Source: Stackebrandtia endophytica (GTDB lineage Bacteria; Actinomycetota; Actinomycetes; Mycobacteriales; Micromonosporaceae). From it: a stretch of DNA of 64,000 bases. Position numbers and translations under genes: made by a program. The stretch lies in the NCBI RefSeq assembly GCF_006716355.1, contig NZ_VFOW01000001.1:4712001-4776000 (forward strand), given 5' to 3'. A model generated the notes under the pieces. The model saw only the letters and a program-made list of their open reading frames with translations. It was not told the origin of the DNA and searched no databases. This document shows positions 61,532 through 64,000 of the stretch, piece by piece. How positions within the stretch are numbered: the first letter of the stretch is position 1; each line of letters opens with the position of its first letter.

Positions 61532-64000
61532 CAGGATCCCTCCGAATCCGCCCGATCGGCCCGACGAAACGGCACGCACAGTCGCAGCGAGTTGTTGTGC
61601 CGGTCCAGGACCAGCGCGCGATTGTCTCGGGGTTGATAAGTCAACGATCCATCCCCGACGAATGTCGCCACCTCGATACCGGTGACGTTGAGCAGCATGA
61701 GGCCCGCGACGTCCTCCCGGTTGGTGCTACCGCCGACATCCTCGATGAATCGACGCATGCCACGCCACCACCCCAGCAGGTGAACCCCCTTCGCGGGGCC
61801 GTGTCGCAACAGTTGTTGGAATGTTCGCTGCCCGGTGGGGCCCCAGACCGGTCCGGCCGCGTCCCCGCCGAACACCGCCAGGTACATCGGACGATCCGGT
61901 TGCGGAGCCTCGACCAGGTCGGAGACCAACTCGCCCAGTTCCCCCGCGGTGACGGTTCGGGGGTCGTGTCCGGCGGCCGTCAGCTCGGCCACGACCTCGT
62001 CGACGACCGGGGTCGCCGGGCCGATCAGTGGGGCCAGTACGAACCGGGCGTCATCGGGCTCGTGCTGCCGCCCCAGGCTGGTCATCGCCGCGTGTAGGAC
62101 GTCGGCGCCGGTCGGGTCGGTGCCCACGACCGCGAAGTTCCGCCCCGGGATGGATTCCATTGGCACCGCGACCGTGGAGATGTCCAGGTCGACGGCGCGC
62201 CCCAGCAGCGCCGCCGCCGGGCGCTTGGTGGTGGAGAGGTCGTGGAATCGGGGATCGTCGGCCAGGTGCTGTTCGGCGTAACCGGCGAACACCGTCGGAG
62301 CGGGTGAACCGGACTCGCGCTCCCGCCACAGTCGCTGCCGCAGGTCGGTGAGCAGAGCGGGATCGGCGGTGGCGTCGGGGAACTGGATCAGTCGATCGAA
62401 ACCGGGAACCCCGCCGGAGTCGTTGACGACGGCCTGGCCCAGCTTGATCGCCTCGGCTGAGGTGTTCAACGGCGCGAGGACGTGCCGTGCTCCTGGCAGG
62501 GCGATACGCAGCGGAAACTGTCCGAAGATCGAGTCCCGTTTGTCGTACAACGCCTCCACACCGGAGATGGTCTGACTGGCCAGGATCAGGTGTACTCCGT
62601 AGGAGCGCCCCTTGCGGGCCAACTCCTCCAGATGTGCCGCCGATTCTCTGGCGAGCCGGTCGTTGCCGGCGAACAGCACGTGGAACTCGTCGATGACGGC
62701 GACGATGCGGGGCATCGGATGGTGGGGTTCCTGGCGTCGCAGTTCGGCGAGTTTGGTGACTCCGGCCTGTTTCATCGCGGTGGCGCGGCGCGTCAACTCG
62801 GCTCGAAGCGCGACCAGTACGGCGTTGCCGTACTCACGGTCGGACTCCACACCGACGGCGCGGACCTGTGGAATCCAGCTGGCGTCTCGGGGGGAGGGGG
62901 TGAACTCGGTGAACGAGACGCCTTCCTTGAAGTCCAGCAGGTACATGGACAGTTCCCGTGGCGAGTACCGGGAGGCGAGTCCGTAGAGGACGTCGAGGAG
63001 GAAGACGGTCTTGCCGCCACCGGTGCGCCCGCCGATCAGCCAGTGCGGGGTGGCGTCGTCCAGCGACAGCGTGACCTCCCCGCGAGAATCGCGGCCCACC
63101 ACCGTGGACAGGCCGGTCACGCTGGACTCCTGCCAGTGCGCGGCGGGAATCAGGTCACCGATGACCACCTTGGTCTCGCGGTCGTGGACCCGCGCCAAAC
63201 CCTGGTATACCTGTTTGGACAGTGCCGGGGGAGGGGTCGGGTCGAGCCGTACCGGCACCGGAATCCGGGACACCCGATGGGCGGCGTCATCGGCGGCGAC
63301 CGACAGATAAGTAGCGTGTTCGATGGCCGGGGCCGGTTCGTGGCGATCGTCGCGCCACCCGGCCAGCACTAGATGAACCCTCCCGTGTGGACCCGCGTGA
63401 GCTAGGGCGGCGATACGCCCCTTCAGAGTCCGCGACGGTTGTGGCGGCAAACCCGCGATCACGACCAGCAGGAACGGCATCGACGACACGTCGAGTGAGT
63501 CGTTGCGAGCCTGCTGCACCGACTGCACATGGGCCTCCGCCGTGGCCAGGACCTGCTCCAGTCCCGGACCGTCGGTGGCGGTGGGGCCGGTCAGCCCGCC
63601 GGCGATCAACGGTGCGGCGGTGGTGAACGTCTGCCCGAGCGCGACGCAGTCGGCCAGTGCCACCGTGACCTTGGGAGCGGCGGCGACGGTGCGCAGCAGT
63701 ATCGACTGCAACAGTCCCGACACCCGTGAATCGGAGGCGTCGGCGTCGATGACCAGGTGGCCGGCGCCCAACATCGGCACCACCACCGGAAACGACGCGT
63801 CGGGTGTGACCAGGCCGGTTCCGACCCGAACATAAATGGTTCCCACGCCGGGGTGGGAACGCAACGCGACCTCGGAGTCCAGTGTGACCAGGTCTGCCGA
63901 CAGGACGCCCGGCGCCAGTGTCGCGGCCCGGTCGCCGAGCTGTCGGGCGAGGTCGGCCTGCGCGTCGGCGGTGGCGTCCTCGGGCGGGATCTCGGTTTCC
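61528..64000 (-). CDS. FtsK/SpoIIIE-type ATPase, 5' end outside window
   Basis: At least 823 residues, incomplete at the window's edge. Walker A GGRTGGGKTVFLL lies about 63007-63033 and Walker B RIVAVIDEFHVLF about 62668-62706, in a SpoIIIE/FtsK ATPase domain; the nearby SVTGLSTVVGRD is the typical lead-in. The C-terminal third resembles a second, degenerate ATPase domain (NFAVVGTDPTGADVL) without a P-loop Lys. The architecture is closer to EccC-like secretion or plasmid-type motors than to FtsK of division: there is no gamma domain. A membrane partner follows. Confidence 0.85.
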   Translation of the reverse strand, partial: ETEIPPEDATADAQADLARQLGDRAATLAPGVLSADLVTLDSEVALRSHPGVGTIYVRVGTGLVTPDASFPVVVPMLGAGHLVIDADASDSRVSGLLQSILLRTVAAAPKVTVALADCVALGQTFTTAAPLIAGGLTGPTATDGPGLEQVLATAEAHVQSVQQARNDSLDVSSMPFLLVVIAGLPPQPSRTLKGRIAALAHAGPHGRVHLVLAGWRDDRHEPAPAIEHATYLSVAADDAAHRVSRIPVPVRLDPTPPPALSKQVYQGLARVHDRETKVVIGDLIPAAHWQESSVTGLSTVVGRDSRGEVTLSLDDATPHWLIGGRTGGGKTVFLLDVLYGLASRYSPRELSMYLLDFKEGVSFTEFTPSPRDASWIPQVRAVGVESDREYGNAVLVALRAELTRRATAMKQAGVTKLAELRRQEPHHPMPRIVAVIDEFHVLFAGNDRLARESAAHLEELARKGRSYGVHLILASQTISGVEALYDKRDSIFGQFPLRIALPGARHVLAPLNTSAEAIKLGQAVVNDSGGVPGFDRLIQFPDATADPALLTDLRQRLWRERESGSPAPTVFAGYAEQHLADDPRFHDLSTTKRPAAALLGRAVDLDISTVAVPMESIPGRNFAVVGTDPTGADVLHAAMTSLGRQHEPDDARFVLAPLIGPATPVVDEVVAELTAAGHDPRTVTAGELGELVSDLVEAPQPDRPMYLAVFGGDAAGPVWGPTGQRTFQQLLRHGPAKGVHLLGWWRGMRRFIEDVGGSTNREDVAGLMLLNVTGIEVATFVGDGSLTYQPRDNRALVLDRHNNSLRLCVPFRRADRADSEGSW

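Noticed and set aside
1-64000. CRISPR arrays, prophage genes or intact transposases
   Set aside because: No regular spaced repeats, capsid/tail/integrase genes or transposase motifs were found in any frame.

Overview
The window is chromosomal DNA from a high-GC actinomycete. Actinobacterial markers are two WhiB-family proteins (one closely matching WhiB1), a SigR/RsrA-type sigma/anti-sigma pair, a nickel superoxide dismutase, a PdtaS-type kinase, DUF3097 and a 24-residue protein that looks like ribosomal protein bL37. GTG and TTG starts are common. I cannot name the species; a Micromonospora/Glycomyces/Stackebrandtia-like actinomycete would fit, but that is a guess. Almost all of the window reads as ordinary, densely packed chromosome. 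The only mobile-DNA signature is one MITE-like element near 10.1-10.3 kb.

0-19 kb: housekeeping and scattered metabolism. Peptide deformylase, a VOC protein, YjbR and DUF3097 proteins and a glucose-dehydrogenase-like enzyme are followed by a sulfonate-type ABC importer (4.2-6.8 kb). Next come a methyltransferase, a cysteine dioxygenase/rhodanese pair divergent from a FAD protein, rocD-proC (ornithine to proline), tsaD, a DUF1684 protein, a GT39-type membrane protein, a SecD-like lipoprotein and an ATP-dependent DNA ligase. 19-31 kb: a small repressor/membrane-protein operon with a 29-bp palindromic operator, two tandem paralogous membrane proteins of unknown function, a beta-propeller lipoprotein, a 1252-residue subtilase with a linked LuxR-type regulator, two identical initiator tRNA genes, a DMT permease, hisN and a GH39 glycosidase.

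32-53 kb: a block that, from family knowledge, matches the mycobacterial aroA-to-whiB1 neighbourhood (rsgA, aroA, SRAP, sigR/sigH, rsrA, biotin carrier, pdtaS, DAG-kinase-like gene, whiB1). It is interrupted by a SIS-domain gene, a complete OpuB/ProU-type osmoprotectant importer and a sulfite/APS reduction operon. The sulfur operon has sulfite reductase, a tiny zinc ribbon, CysH and a CbiX-like chelatase, preceded by a Cys-ending leader peptide. 53-64 kb: an RsbW-like ATPase, sodN, malic enzyme, an MDR oxidoreductase, a YcaQ-type protein, a DUF2752 protein, a secreted GH73 + M15-like wall hydrolase, and a membrane protein coupled to an FtsK/SpoIIIE-type ATPase that runs off the right edge.

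Sulfur handling recurs: sulfonate import (4-7 kb), cysteine oxidation (7.6-8.5 kb) and sulfate-branch reduction (48-51 kb). The best regulatory signals are an exact GGAAT-N18-GTT SigR-type promoter that would give an N-terminally extended SigR, a CRP-like CGTGA-N6-TCACA site before whiB1, the 29-bp palindrome at 19.9 kb, and the sulfur leader peptide at 47.9 kb. I found no CRISPR array, prophage, intact transposase or obvious defence island.
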